The notes beneath the pieces were generated by a model, which worked only from the letters and a program-made list of their open reading frames with translations, searched no databases and was not told the DNA's origin. DNA of 64,000 nt from Variovorax paradoxus. GTDB taxonomy: Bacteria; Pseudomonadota; Gammaproteobacteria; Burkholderiales; Burkholderiaceae_C. The stretch's first letter is position 1. Each line of letters begins with the position of its first letter. The DNA lies in contig NZ_JAGGNW010000009.1 in assembly GCF_018614875.1 (NCBI RefSeq), forward strand, positions 248,001-312,000. The letters run 5' to 3'. Position numbers and translations under genes: made by a program. Shown here piece after piece: positions 9,252 through 17,765 of this stretch.

Positions 9252-10456
9252 TGCGCTGCAGGCTCCGACAGGAAGGTTTTCACGATGGGCGCGAGGATGG
9301 CGACGATCTCGTCGGCCTCGGCAATGCTCAGGATGAGCGGCGGCACGAGGCGGATCACCTTGTCGGCCGTCACGCTCAGCAGCAGGCCGGCGTCGCAGGC
9401 ACGGTTCAGGATCACGCCGCAGGGCCGGTCGAGCTCGATGCCCAGCATCAGGCCCTGGCCGCGGATTTCCTTCACGCCGGCAAGGCCGCCGATTTCGCGC
9501 TCGAGCGCGGCCTTCAGGTGCTCGCCCACGGTGGCGGCGTTTTCGAGCAGCTTGTGCTCTTCCATGATGCGGATGGTTTCGATGCCGGCGCGCATCGCGA
9601 GCGGGTTGCCGCCGAAGGTGGTGCCGTGGTTGCCCGGTCCGAAGATGTTGGCAGCCTTGGGGCCGGCCACCACGGCGCCGATCGGCACGCCCGAGCCCAG
9701 GCCCTTGGCCAGCGGCATCACGTCGGGCAGGATGCCGGCCCACTGGTGCGCGAACCACTTGCCGGTGCGGCCCATGCCGCACTGCACTTCGTCGATCATC
9801 ATGAGCCAGTCGCGCTCGTCGCACAGGGCGCGCACCTGCTTCAGGTATTCCCAGCGCATCGGATTGATGCCGCCTTCGCCCTGGATGGTTTCGAAGAACA
9901 CGGCGACCACGTTGGGGTTGCCCTCGGTGGCTTTCTTCAGCGCCTCGATGTCGTTCAGCGGCACGCGGATGAAGCCTTCGACCAGCGGGCCGAAGCCGGC
10001 CTGCACCTTCGGGTTGCCGGTGGCCGACAGGGTGGCGATGCTGCGGCCGTGGAAGGCGGCTTCGTACACCACGATCTCGGGCCGCTCGATGCCCTTGTCA
10101 TGGCCGAACTTGCGCGCGAGCTTCAGGGCCGCCTCGTTGGCCTCCAGGCCGGTGCAGCAGAAGAAGGCGTTGGTCAGGCCCGACAGCTCGGTCAGCTTGG
10201 CGGCCAGCTGCTCCTGGCCGGGCACGTGGTAGTAGTTGGAGCTGTGGATCAGCTTGCTGATCTGGTCCTGCAGCGCGGGCACCAGCTCGGGGTGGTTGTG
10301 GCCCAGCGTGTTCACGGCAATGCCGCCGAGGCCGTCGAGATACGCCTTGCCCTCGGTGTCCCAGACTCGGCAGCCCTGGCCGTGCGACAGCGCGATCGGC
10401 AGGCGACCGTAGGTGTTCATGACGTGGGGCGAGGTGGGCTGGGCGGTGGCGCTCAT
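9248..10456 (-). CDS. argD: Acetylornithine aminotransferase
   Basis: PLP enzyme of arginine synthesis converting N-acetylglutamate semialdehyde to N-acetylornithine; homologues also serve in lysine synthesis. 402 residues from ATG 10456, chosen because GGAGAA lies just before it and the preceding codons look non-coding. K251 in LAKGLGSG is the PLP lysine; DEVQCGMGRTG binds the cofactor ring. Cotranscribed with argF by a 4-base overlap. Confidence 0.96.
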   Translation of the reverse strand: MSATAQPTSPHVMNTYGRLPIALSHGQGCRVWDTEGKAYLDGLGGIAVNTLGHNHPELVPALQDQISKLIHSSNYYHVPGQEQLAAKLTELSGLTNAFFCCTGLEANEAALKLARKFGHDKGIERPEIVVYEAAFHGRSIATLSATGNPKVQAGFGPLVEGFIRVPLNDIEALKKATEGNPNVVAVFFETIQGEGGINPMRWEYLKQVRALCDERDWLMMIDEVQCGMGRTGKWFAHQWAGILPDVMPLAKGLGSGVPIGAVVAGPKAANIFGPGNHGTTFGGNPLAMRAGIETIRIMEEHKLLENAATVGEHLKAALEREIGGLAGVKEIRGQGLMLGIELDRPCGVILNRACDAGLLLSVTADKVIRLVPPLILSIAEADEIVAILAPIVKTFLSEPAAQ

Positions 10457-10615
10457 TCGGTTCTCCAGATAGGGAACCGCGGATTCTAGGCGTGCGGTCC
10501 GACGGCTTCGTTGAGGATTCCGCATTACAGCAATGCCCTCCAGCCGGGCGGCAAAAGCGCCCGGATAGAATCGCTTGTTGCATCGCAGCACCTGCTCCGG
10601 GCGCCTCATTCAACG

Positions 10616-10945
10616 ATGATTTCCCCCACTGCCAAAGAAATCTTCATCCAGGGCATCACCCAGGATGGCCGGACTTTCCGACCCAGCGACTGGGCCGAGC
10701 GGCTGGCCGGCGTGATGTGCTCTTTCCGGCCCGGCGGCGCCTATCCGGGCAGCCACCTGAGCTATTCGCCCTGGTGCGTGCCGACCAACATCAACGGGGT
10801 CAAGTGCGTGGTGGTGAACCGCGCCCTGCGCGATGCCGAGCCCATGGCCTGGGACTTCTGCGTGAATTTCGCGCGCGACAACAACTTGCAGGTGGCCGAA
10901 GCCTGCCTGGTGCCCGACGTGCCGGGCACGCCGCCCAAGGCCTGA
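10616..10945 (+). CDS. DUF3579 family protein
   Basis: 109-residue soluble protein of unknown function, conserved beside argD/rpsT in Burkholderiales. Start at ATG 10616 (MISPTAKEIFIQG). Conserved features are DGRTFRPSDWAERL, a YSPWCVP patch and a C-terminal cysteine (AEACLVPD). A TAGAAT -10-like box at 10566-10571 may drive it. Divergent from argD, convergent with rpsT across a shared terminator. Confidence 0.85.
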   Translation: MISPTAKEIFIQGITQDGRTFRPSDWAERLAGVMCSFRPGGAYPGSHLSYSPWCVPTNINGVKCVVVNRALRDAEPMAWDFCVNFARDNNLQVAEACLVPDVPGTPPKA

Positions 10946-10958
10946 GCGAGCCGACATG

Positions 10959-10984
10959 AAAAAACCGCCCGAAGGCGGTTTTTT
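10959..10984. terminator. Bidirectional intrinsic terminator
   Basis: Stem CCGCC / GGCGG with a small CGAA-type loop, preceded by six A and followed by six T. It can end transcription of the DUF3579 gene (+) and rpsT (-), which face each other here. Confidence 0.9.
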
Positions 10985-11055
10985 ACACTTTGCTGCAGCG
11001 CACCCCGATCAAACGGCGGACCGGAGAATTCCGGTCCGGGCTTGCCTGACAGGTG

Positions 11056-11370
11056 TCAGGCGGCGGCCTTTTCAGGCGCGAGGGCGAGGGCCTTGACCTT
11101 TGCCGACAGGCGGCTCTTGTCGCGAGCAGCCTTGTTCTTGTGGAAGATGCCCTTGTCGGCGACGGTGTCGACGATGCTCTGGGCCTTCGCGAAGAGTTCG
11201 CTTGCCTTGGTCTTGTCGCCGGCCAGAACGGCCTTTTCGACATTCTTCACGGCGGTGCGGTATTTGGAGCGCAGCGAGGTGTTCGCAGCGTTGAGCTTGG
11301 TGTCCTGGCGGACGCGCTTACGGCCGGAGGCGAGGCGCGGGTTCTTTTTCTTGGGCTTGGCGGATGCCAT
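11056..11370 (-). CDS. rpsT: 30S ribosomal protein S20
   Basis: Primary-binding protein of the small ribosomal subunit. 104 residues, longer than the usual 85-90 because of an Ala/Lys-rich tail. It opens [19 protein letters not shown] and contains [13 protein letters not shown] and the conserved [24 protein letters not shown] sits before the ATG, with a TATAAT box further upstream on the minus strand. Single-gene unit divergent from murJ. Confidence 0.97.
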
Positions 11371-11415
11371 GATTTAGTTCCTTAGGTGTCTGAGGATGAT
11401 GCAGCAAAGCCCTCC

Positions 11416-11421
11416 ATTATA
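11416..11421 (-). promoter_or_regulatory. rpsT -10 box
   Basis: Reads TATAAT on the minus strand about 45 bases before the rpsT start. A weak -35 (TTCGGC) lies 18 bases upstream. Perfect -10 in the expected place for a strong ribosomal-protein promoter. Confidence 0.65.
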
Positions 11422-11476
11422 GGCCGGGTTGCCTTTTTCGCCGAATCGGGGGCTTGCCGGGCCCTACACTCGCCCC

Positions 11477-13030
11477 GTGTCCCTGCTCAAATCCGCTTCC
11501 ACCGTCTCCCTGCTGACCCTCGCATCGCGGATCACGGGCCTCGTGCGCGACGTGCTTTTTGCCTCGGTGTTCGGCGTCAGCGCCCTGACCGACGCGTTCA
11601 ACGTCGCTTTCCGCATTCCCAACCTGTTCCGGCGGGTTTTCGGCGAAGGCGCCTTCAGCCAGGCCTTCGTGCCGGTGCTTGCCGCGCGCAAGACCGAGGC
11701 CGGCGAGGAGGGCGCCAAGGCGCTGATCGACCACGTTGCCACGCTGCTCACCTGGGCGCTGGTGGTGGTTTGCGTGGCCGGCGTGGTCGGAGCGCCCCTC
11801 TTGGTGTGGGCCATGGCCAGCGGGCTGGCGGGCTTCGACGCGGCCGTGGTCATGACGCGGTGGATGTTTCCCTACATCGGCTTCATGTCGCTGGTGGCGC
11901 TGGCGGGCGGCGTGCTGAACACCTGGCGCAAGTTCGCGGTGCCGGCCGCCTCGCCGGTGCTGCTCAATCTTTCGCTGATTCTTGCCATCGTGTTCGGTGC
12001 GCCGCTTTTCAGGCGCTACGGCATCGAGCCGATCTATGCGCAGTGCGCGGGCGTGCTGGTCGGCGGCGTGCTGCAATTGGCGCTGCAGGTGCCCGCGCTG
12101 CGCGCACTGGGCCTGATGCCCCGCATCGGCGCCAGCCTTGGCGCGCTGCGCGCCGCCTGGGCCGACCCCACCACGCGCAAGGTGCTGAAGCTGATGCTGC
12201 CTGCCCTGCTGGGCGTCAGCGTGGCGCAGATCTCGCTGCTCATCAATACGCAGATCGCCTCCCACCTTGCCACGGGCAGCGTGACCTGGGTGGTCAACGC
12301 CGACCGGCTGATGGAATTTCCCACCGCCATGCTCGGCGTCGCGCTCGGCGTGGTGCTGATGCCGCAGCTGGCCGGGGCGCGCGCGGCCAAGGACGACGGG
12401 CGCTATTCGGCTCTGCTCGACTGGGGCCTGCGGCTGGTGGTGCTGCTCTCGGCGCCCTGCGCGGTTGCGCTCCTGCTGTTTTCGCAGCCGCTGGTGTCGG
12501 TGCTGTTCCACAACGGCGCCTACAGCGACGAGGACGTCAGGCGCACCACCCTGGCGCTGATGGGCTACGGCGTAGGGCTGGTCGGCATCGTGGCCATCAA
12601 GGTGCTTGCGCCCGGCTATTACGCCAGGCACGACATGCGCACGCCGGTGATCGTCGCGGTGTCCGTGCTCGTGCTGATCCAGGTGCTCAACGTCTTCCTG
12701 GTGCCGGTGCTGCAGCATGCCGCGCTCACGTTGACCATCGGCATCGGCGCGGTGGTCAATGCGATCTGGCTCCTGGTGGGGCTGATCCGGCTCGGCAGCT
12801 ACAAGCCGGAGCCGGGCTGGGGAAAATTCATCCTGCAGGTGGCGGCGGGCACGCTGGTGCTGGCCGCCTTGCTGGCCTGGGGCTCGCACCATTTCGACTG
12901 GATCGGCCTGCGCGCCCAGCGGCTGCACCGCATCGGATGGCTTGCCGCGCTGATCGTGGGCGCGGGGCTGCTGTATTTCGCCGTGCTGGCGGCCGTGGGT
13001 GTGCGGCTGCGCAGTTTCATGCGCCGATAA
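11477..13030 (+). CDS. murJ: Lipid II flippase MurJ
   Basis: Multi-span inner-membrane protein moving lipid II across the membrane in peptidoglycan synthesis. GTG 11477 gives a 517-residue protein starting SLLKSASTVSLLTLASRITG, the usual MurJ N-terminus; the upstream ATG 11429 adds atypical residues. Key patches: RVFGEGAFSQAFVPV, and about 14 hydrophobic segments. Adjacent to rpsT as in other Burkholderiales. Ends MRR followed by a 111-base gap. Confidence 0.95.
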   Translation: MSLLKSASTVSLLTLASRITGLVRDVLFASVFGVSALTDAFNVAFRIPNLFRRVFGEGAFSQAFVPVLAARKTEAGEEGAKALIDHVATLLTWALVVVCVAGVVGAPLLVWAMASGLAGFDAAVVMTRWMFPYIGFMSLVALAGGVLNTWRKFAVPAASPVLLNLSLILAIVFGAPLFRRYGIEPIYAQCAGVLVGGVLQLALQVPALRALGLMPRIGASLGALRAAWADPTTRKVLKLMLPALLGVSVAQISLLINTQIASHLATGSVTWVVNADRLMEFPTAMLGVALGVVLMPQLAGARAAKDDGRYSALLDWGLRLVVLLSAPCAVALLLFSQPLVSVLFHNGAYSDEDVRRTTLALMGYGVGLVGIVAIKVLAPGYYARHDMRTPVIVAVSVLVLIQVLNVFLVPVLQHAALTLTIGIGAVVNAIWLLVGLIRLGSYKPEPGWGKFILQVAAGTLVLAALLAWGSHHFDWIGLRAQRLHRIGWLAALIVGAGLLYFAVLAAVGVRLRSFMRR

Positions 13031-13075
13031 AGGGCGCCCGGCGAAGGCCCCAGAGGGGACTTGCACAGCCAGATT

Positions 13076-13101
13076 GTTTTCAAATTGCGCAAGCTGAAAA
13101 C
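13076..13101. promoter_or_regulatory. 26-bp near-perfect dyad upstream of the SirB1-type gene
   Basis: Arms GTTTTCA (13076-13082) and TGAAAAC (13095-13101) flank an exact palindrome TTGCGCAA (13085-13092); only the two-base spacers (AA and GC) fail to pair. It sits seven bases before a -35-like TTGACG and has no T run after it, so an operator is more likely than a terminator. The binding protein is unknown. Confidence 0.5.
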
Positions 13102-13107
13102 ACCGCC

Positions 13108-13136
13108 TTGACGCTCCCCGCATGCTCCTCTACAAA
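13108..13136 (+). promoter_or_regulatory. Sigma-70 promoter for the SirB1-type gene
   Basis: TTGACG (13108-13113), 17-base spacer, TACAAA (13131-13136). The -10 ends only five bases before ATG 13142, so a normal start site would give a leaderless or almost leaderless message; no ribosome site is seen before that ATG. Confidence 0.5.
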
Positions 13137-13141
13137 GACAC

Positions 13142-13993
13142 ATGACGTTCAGCTTTCAGGTTCCCACGGCCCTGGCGTATTTCGAATCGCTGGTGCAGAG
13201 CGACGACCACTTTCCGCTGCTCGAGGCAGCCGCCAGCCTGGCGCAGGACGAATACCCCGACCTCGACGTGCAGCAGGTGCTCGGCGACGTCGACCAGCTG
13301 CTCGCCCGCCTCAAGCGCCGGCTGCCGGCCGATGCCGCGCCGCTGGCCCGGCTGCGCGCGCTCAACCAGTTCTTCTTCAACGACCTGAACTTCGGCGGCA
13401 ACGTCAACGACTACTACGACCCCGACAACAGCTACCTGAACGCCGTCCTGCGCACGCGCCGCGGCATTCCGATCTCGCTGGCGGTGCTGTGGATGGAACT
13501 GGCGCAGGGGCTGGGCCTGCAGGCGCGCGGCGTCGGTTTCCCGGGCCATTTCATGCTCAAGGTCACGCTGCCGAAGGGTCAGGTGGTGATCGACCCTTTC
13601 ACCGGCCGATCGCTCTCGCGCGAAGAGCTGGGCGAGCGGCTCGAACCGTACAAGCGCAGCAACGGGCTGATCGGCGATTTCGACGTGCCGCTGGGCCTTT
13701 ACCTGCAGCCTGCCAGCCCGCGTGAAATCATCGCGCGCATGCTGCGCAACCTGAAGGAAGTGCACCGGGCGCAGGAAGACTGGCAGCGTGCCATCGCCGT
13801 GCAGGACCGCCTCATCGCACTGCTGCCCAGTGCCTGGGGCGAGTACCGCGACCGCGGCATCGCGCATGCCGAGCAGGGCAACACCGCGGCCGCGGTGCGC
13901 GACCTGGAAACCTACCTGGCGCACGCGGAAGACGCGCTCGACGTCGATGTCATTGCCGAACGCGTGGCGGCGCTAAGACGCGCGTCCAACTGA
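13142..13993 (+). CDS. SirB1 family protein (transglutaminase-like with TPR)
   Basis: 283 residues. The N-terminal two thirds match the SirB1/transglutaminase-like family (LNQFFFNDLNFGGN, RRGIPISLAVLWMELAQ, GVGFPGHFMLKV); the C-terminal third forms TPR-like helices (EDWQRAIAVQDRLIALLPSAW). Despite its name in enterics, biochemical function is not established. Stop overlaps the start of the next gene (TGATG). Confidence 0.88.
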   Translation: MTFSFQVPTALAYFESLVQSDDHFPLLEAAASLAQDEYPDLDVQQVLGDVDQLLARLKRRLPADAAPLARLRALNQFFFNDLNFGGNVNDYYDPDNSYLNAVLRTRRGIPISLAVLWMELAQGLGLQARGVGFPGHFMLKVTLPKGQVVIDPFTGRSLSREELGERLEPYKRSNGLIGDFDVPLGLYLQPASPREIIARMLRNLKEVHRAQEDWQRAIAVQDRLIALLPSAWGEYRDRGIAHAEQGNTAAAVRDLETYLAHAEDALDVDVIAERVAALRRASN

Positions 13994-14421
13994 TGGCCAC
14001 CAGGACCGGCGTTGCCGACGTACCCGATCTCGGCACGCTGCATGAATTCCACGGCGTGCAGCCGGTGCTGCCGGTCTCCGACGTCACGCGCGCCGCGCGC
14101 TGGTTTCGCGACGTGCTGGGCTTCGAAATCGACTTCATCGCCGGCGAGCCGCCGAGCTATGCGCGCGTCAAAAAGGGCGACCGTACCTATGGCGACCCGG
14201 TCTACCTGCGCCTGTGGCAGTGCAACACGCGCGGAGCGCCGCCCTGGCGCGGCGAGATCGTGATCCACGTGGGCAAGGACATCGACGGTCTGCATGCCGC
14301 CTACGTGAAACGCGGCGTCACGGTCATCGAGCCGATCACGTCGCAACCCTGGGGCCTGCGCGAATTTGCCATCCGTGAACCCGACGGACACACTTTGCGC
14401 TTCTGCGGATATCTGCCCTGA
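13993..14421 (+). CDS. VOC superfamily (glyoxalase/bleomycin-resistance type) protein
   Basis: 142 residues with the VOC pattern: VLPVSDVTRAARWFRDVLGFEIDF, then IREPDGHTLRFCGY at the C-terminus. These proteins use a paired beta-alpha-beta fold to bind a metal or a small ligand; the substrate here is unknown. Coupled to the SirB1-type gene by a TGATG overlap. Confidence 0.85.
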   Translation: MATRTGVADVPDLGTLHEFHGVQPVLPVSDVTRAARWFRDVLGFEIDFIAGEPPSYARVKKGDRTYGDPVYLRLWQCNTRGAPPWRGEIVIHVGKDIDGLHAAYVKRGVTVIEPITSQPWGLREFAIREPDGHTLRFCGYLP

Positions 14422-14461
14422 GTTTCTGATACACAAAATTACATATGGATCGGTGCGGGCG

Positions 14462-14488
14462 TGTCGATCCGGCTTTGGCTCGTCCGAC
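14462..14488 (+). promoter_or_regulatory. Candidate ECF42-type promoter
   Basis: TGTCGA (14462-14467), 17-base spacer, CGAC (14485-14488). As I recall, the published ECF42 motif is TGTCGA at -35 and CG(A/T)C at -10 before DGPF genes. Its position 63 bases before the first DGPF gene and the sigma factor gene downstream fit autoregulation. Confidence 0.6.
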
Positions 14489-14550
14489 GTGTGAACAGGA
14501 GCGCGCGGTTTTCGCGGCTCCCGAACTTCATAACCTTCAGGAGAAACGAC

Positions 14551-14979
14551 ATGCGATTCATGGTTCTGGTCAAGGCCAACAAGGATTCCGAAGCCGGCGT
14601 GATGCCCAGCACCGAAGTGCTCACCGCCATGGGCAGGTTCAACGAGGAGCTGGTCAAGGCCGGCGTGCTGCTGGCGGGCGAGGGGCTGCATCCGTCTTCC
14701 AGGGGGGCGCGCGTGCGCTGCGAAGGCCTGAAGCGCACCGTCATCGACGGTCCTTTCGCCGAAACGAAGGAACTGCTCGCAGGCTTCTGGCTGCTTCAGG
14801 TCAAGTCGAAGGAAGAAGCCATCGAATGGATCAAGCGCAGCCCGTTCCAGGAGGGCGAGATCGAGATCCGCCAGGTGTTCGAAGCGTCCGATTTCGGCGA
14901 CTCGATGACGCCCGAACTGCTGGCGCAGGAAGACCGCCTGCGCGCCGAGTCCGAGGCCCGGGCCAAGGCCGGCAGCTGA
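14551..14979 (+). CDS. YciI family (DGPF-domain) protein 1
   Basis: 142 residues from ATG 14551 behind CAGGAGAAA. Contains the DGPF signature in IDGPFAETKELLAGFW and starts MRFMVLVKA, typical of the DGPF/YCII family of small ferredoxin-like-fold proteins. Function unknown; genes of this type regularly accompany ECF42 sigma factors. Followed after 25 bases by a second DGPF gene. Confidence 0.9.
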   Translation: MRFMVLVKANKDSEAGVMPSTEVLTAMGRFNEELVKAGVLLAGEGLHPSSRGARVRCEGLKRTVIDGPFAETKELLAGFWLLQVKSKEEAIEWIKRSPFQEGEIEIRQVFEASDFGDSMTPELLAQEDRLRAESEARAKAGS

Positions 14980-15004
14980 ACAGACCGCACCACAGAGACC
15001 CACC

Positions 15005-15424
15005 ATGCGATTCATGCTGCTGATGATTCCCCACGGCTACGAGACCGCCGCGCCCGGCACCATCCCCGACGACGTCGATGCGGTGGCGGCCATGATGGCC
15101 TACAACGAGTCGATGCAGAAGGCCGGCGTGCTGATCAGCTGCGACGGCCTGCATCCGCCCTCGATGGGCGCGCGCGTGAGCTTTCCGGGCCGCAAGCCCA
15201 AGGTCGTCGACGGCCCCTTCGCCGAGGCCAAGGAAGTGCTCGGCGGCTACTGGATCATCGACGTGACCTCGCGCGCCGAAGCCATCGAATGGGCCACGCG
15301 CTGCCCCGGTGCCGAGAACGAGGTCATCGAGGTCCGCCAGATCCAGGAAATTGCTGACTACCCGCCCGACGTGCAGGCCCTGACCACCGAACTGGCGTCG
15401 ATGCAGGCGGTCAAGAAAACGTAG
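15005..15424 (+). CDS. YciI family (DGPF-domain) protein 2
   Basis: 139 residues; MRFMLLMIPHGYET start and VDGPFAEAKEVLGGYW motif. Clearly a paralogue of the previous gene, sharing the order of its conserved blocks. Separated from the sigma factor gene by eight bases, so the three are probably one transcript. Confidence 0.9.
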   Translation: MRFMLLMIPHGYETAAPGTIPDDVDAVAAMMAYNESMQKAGVLISCDGLHPPSMGARVSFPGRKPKVVDGPFAEAKEVLGGYWIIDVTSRAEAIEWATRCPGAENEVIEVRQIQEIADYPPDVQALTTELASMQAVKKT

Positions 15425-15432
15425 GCGTAGAC

Positions 15433-16737
15433 ATGGGCGCTACGCCGGGCCGCGGCAACGGGGCCGCCATCCACCGCGCCATCGAGGCGGTGTGGCGCAT
15501 CGAGTCGGCGAAGATCATTGCCACCGTCGCGCGCATGGTGCGCGACGTGGGCCTGGCCGAGGAGCTGGCCCAGGACGCGCTGGTGTCGGCCCTCGAACAA
15601 TGGCCGGGCGCCGGCGTGCCGGACAACCCCGCCGCCTGGCTCACCGCCGTGGCCAAGCGCCGCGCCCTCGACCGGCTGCGCCACGGCCAGCTGGCCGAGC
15701 GCAAGGCATCCGAGATCGGCCGGGAACTCGATGCGCAGCACGAGATGGCGCAGGCCGATTTCGCCGAAGCGGTCGATGCCGCGCTCGACGACGACATCGG
15801 CGACGACCTGCTGCGGCTGGTCTTTATCGCCTGCCACCCCGTGCTCTCAACCGAGGCGCGCGTGGCGCTCACGCTGCGCCTGATGGGCGGCCTCGCGACG
15901 GATGAAATCGCCCGGGCATTCCTCGTGCCCGAGGCGACCGTGGCGCAGCGCATCGTGCGCGCCAAGCGCACGCTGCTCGAAGCGCGCGTGTCCTTCGAGG
16001 TGCCGCGCCGGCACGAACTCGAAGCGCGGCTCGCCTCGGTGCTCGAGGTGCTCTACCTGATCTTCAACGAAGGCTATTCGGCCACCGCCGGCGACGACTG
16101 GATGCGCCCCGCGCTCTGCGACGAGGCCATGCGACTCGGCCGCATCGTGGCCGAGCTCGTGCCCGATGCGTCGGAAGTGCATGGCCTGGTGGCGCTGATG
16201 GAAATCCAGGCCTCGCGCACGGCCGCCCGCGTGGGCCCGTCGGGCGAGCCGGTGCTGCTGCTCGAACAGAACCGCGCGCGCTGGGACCACATGCTGATTC
16301 GCCGCGGCCTTGCGGCACTGGCGCGCGCCGAGGCGCTTGGCGGTGCCCTGGGCCCCTATGCGCTGCAGGCGGCCATTGCCGCTTGCCACGGCCGTGCGCG
16401 CACCGCGGAAGACACCGACTGGCCGCGCATCGCCGCGTTGTACGACGCCCTGGCCGAGCTGTCGCCGTCGCCCATCGTCGAATTGAACCGCGCCGTTGCG
16501 CTCTCGATGGCCTTCGGGCCGGCCACGGGGCTCGAAGCTGTGGATGCGCTCGTGGGTGAGCCGGCATTGCAGGGCTATCACCTGCTGCCGGCGGTGCGCG
16601 GCGACCTGCTCTGCAAGCTCGGCCGCCGCGACGAGGCGCGCAGGGAGTTCGACCGCGCCGCCTCGCTCACGCGCAACACACGCGAGCGCGCGCTGCTGCT
16701 GGCGCGTGCGCGGGCCTGCGCGCTCCCGGAAGGCTGA
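15433..16737 (+). CDS. RNA polymerase sigma factor, ECF42-type
   Basis: 434 residues, far longer than a normal ECF sigma factor. Sigma2 region near residues 20-85 (LAEELAQDALVSALEQWP, NPAAWLTAVAKRRALDRLR), sigma4 near 130-180 (LRLMGGLATDEIARAFLV, VAQRIVRAKRTL), then a roughly 240-residue helical C-terminal extension with TPR-like repeats (LIFNEGYSATAGDDWMRPAL). DGPF genes next door and a C-terminal extension are the hallmarks of group ECF42; no anti-sigma gene is present, as expected for this group. Confidence 0.9.
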   Translation: MGATPGRGNGAAIHRAIEAVWRIESAKIIATVARMVRDVGLAEELAQDALVSALEQWPGAGVPDNPAAWLTAVAKRRALDRLRHGQLAERKASEIGRELDAQHEMAQADFAEAVDAALDDDIGDDLLRLVFIACHPVLSTEARVALTLRLMGGLATDEIARAFLVPEATVAQRIVRAKRTLLEARVSFEVPRRHELEARLASVLEVLYLIFNEGYSATAGDDWMRPALCDEAMRLGRIVAELVPDASEVHGLVALMEIQASRTAARVGPSGEPVLLLEQNRARWDHMLIRRGLAALARAEALGGALGPYALQAAIAACHGRARTAEDTDWPRIAALYDALAELSPSPIVELNRAVALSMAFGPATGLEAVDALVGEPALQGYHLLPAVRGDLLCKLGRRDEARREFDRAASLTRNTRERALLLARARACALPEG

Positions 16738-16763
16738 TCTCGAAGCCGCCGCCGCGCAGGCCG

Positions 16764-17765
16764 CTACGCTTTCGGCAGTGGCATGGAGGCCGAAGGCGAA
16801 CCAGGCAGTCCGAACTGATGCCATGCACGCCGCAGCTGCGTGTCCGATCCAAAGCCCGAGATTTCCGCCGCCCGCGTCACGCTCGCGCCCGAGGTCAGCG
16901 CGAGCTGCGCGGCCGCCAGCCGCAGCCGGCGCAGGTAGGCCAGCGGCGCCACGCCCGCGTGTTCGACGAACAGCCGCGTCAGGTGCCGCGCCGAGGTGTG
17001 GGCCACCTCGGCCATCCGGGGCACGCTCCAGTCGGCCTGCGGCTGCTCGCTGACGGCGTCCTGCACGCGATGCAACGCCGCATGCAGATGGTTGCGGTGG
17101 GCCAGGAAAGGCGAAAGCTCCGGATCGTGCGGGCCGCGCCGCTGCGCCACCACCATCGTTTGCGCCACCTGGGCTGCCAGTGCTTCGCCGCACACATCCG
17201 CGATGCGATGCAGCACCAGGTCGATGCCGGTGGTGACGCCCGCGCTGCTGTAGACCGGCGGATCGATCACGAACACGCGGTTGGCCACCACGTCGCAGCG
17301 CGGCTCCACCGAGCGCAGCTCGTCGAGGTGATGGTGATGCGTGGTGGCGCGCCGGCCCGAAAGCGCCCCCGCGTGCGCGGCAAGCAGCGCGCCGGCGCAG
17401 ACCGTGACCAGCTCGAGACGGCCGCGTTCGAAGCGCTGTCCGCGCAGCCAGTGCAGCAGGTCTTGCGTCTCGGCGTTGTCGATCGGTATGAAATCTCCGG
17501 GCAGTCCGACCAGCACGACCCAGGCCGGGCCATTCCATTGCGTCGGCAAGGGTGCAAGGTTGGCGAGCGCAACGCCCACGGATCCGATCGATGTGGGACG
17601 CGGGCCCGCGAATTCGATCTCGAAGCGCTCGGGCTGGCCCGCTGCGCGCAGCCGCTGGTTCGCGATGCGCAGCGCCTCCGCGGGGCCGGCCCAGTCGAGC
17701 ACCAGGCTGCCCGGCAACAGCACGAACACTACGCGGATGGGTTGCTGCTGCTGCCGGAGGTCCAT
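16764..17765 (-). CDS. GlxA-type transcriptional regulator (DJ-1/PfpI + AraC domains)
   Basis: 333 residues from ATG 17765. An N-terminal DJ-1/PfpI-like domain (VVFVLLPGSLVLDWAGPAEAL; Cys in VTVCAGALLAAHAG) is fused to a C-terminal AraC helix-turn-helix pair (MAEVAHTSARHLTRLFVEHAG, then ISGFGSDTQLRRAW). Its first 37 bases overlap the end of the preceding DJ-1 gene. It probably senses a small amide or isonitrile-like ligand and regulates this three-gene operon, but that is inference. Confidence 0.88.
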   Translation of the reverse strand: MDLRQQQQPIRVVFVLLPGSLVLDWAGPAEALRIANQRLRAAGQPERFEIEFAGPRPTSIGSVGVALANLAPLPTQWNGPAWVVLVGLPGDFIPIDNAETQDLLHWLRGQRFERGRLELVTVCAGALLAAHAGALSGRRATTHHHHLDELRSVEPRCDVVANRVFVIDPPVYSSAGVTTGIDLVLHRIADVCGEALAAQVAQTMVVAQRRGPHDPELSPFLAHRNHLHAALHRVQDAVSEQPQADWSVPRMAEVAHTSARHLTRLFVEHAGVAPLAYLRRLRLAAAQLALTSGASVTRAAEISGFGSDTQLRRAWHQFGLPGSPSASMPLPKA

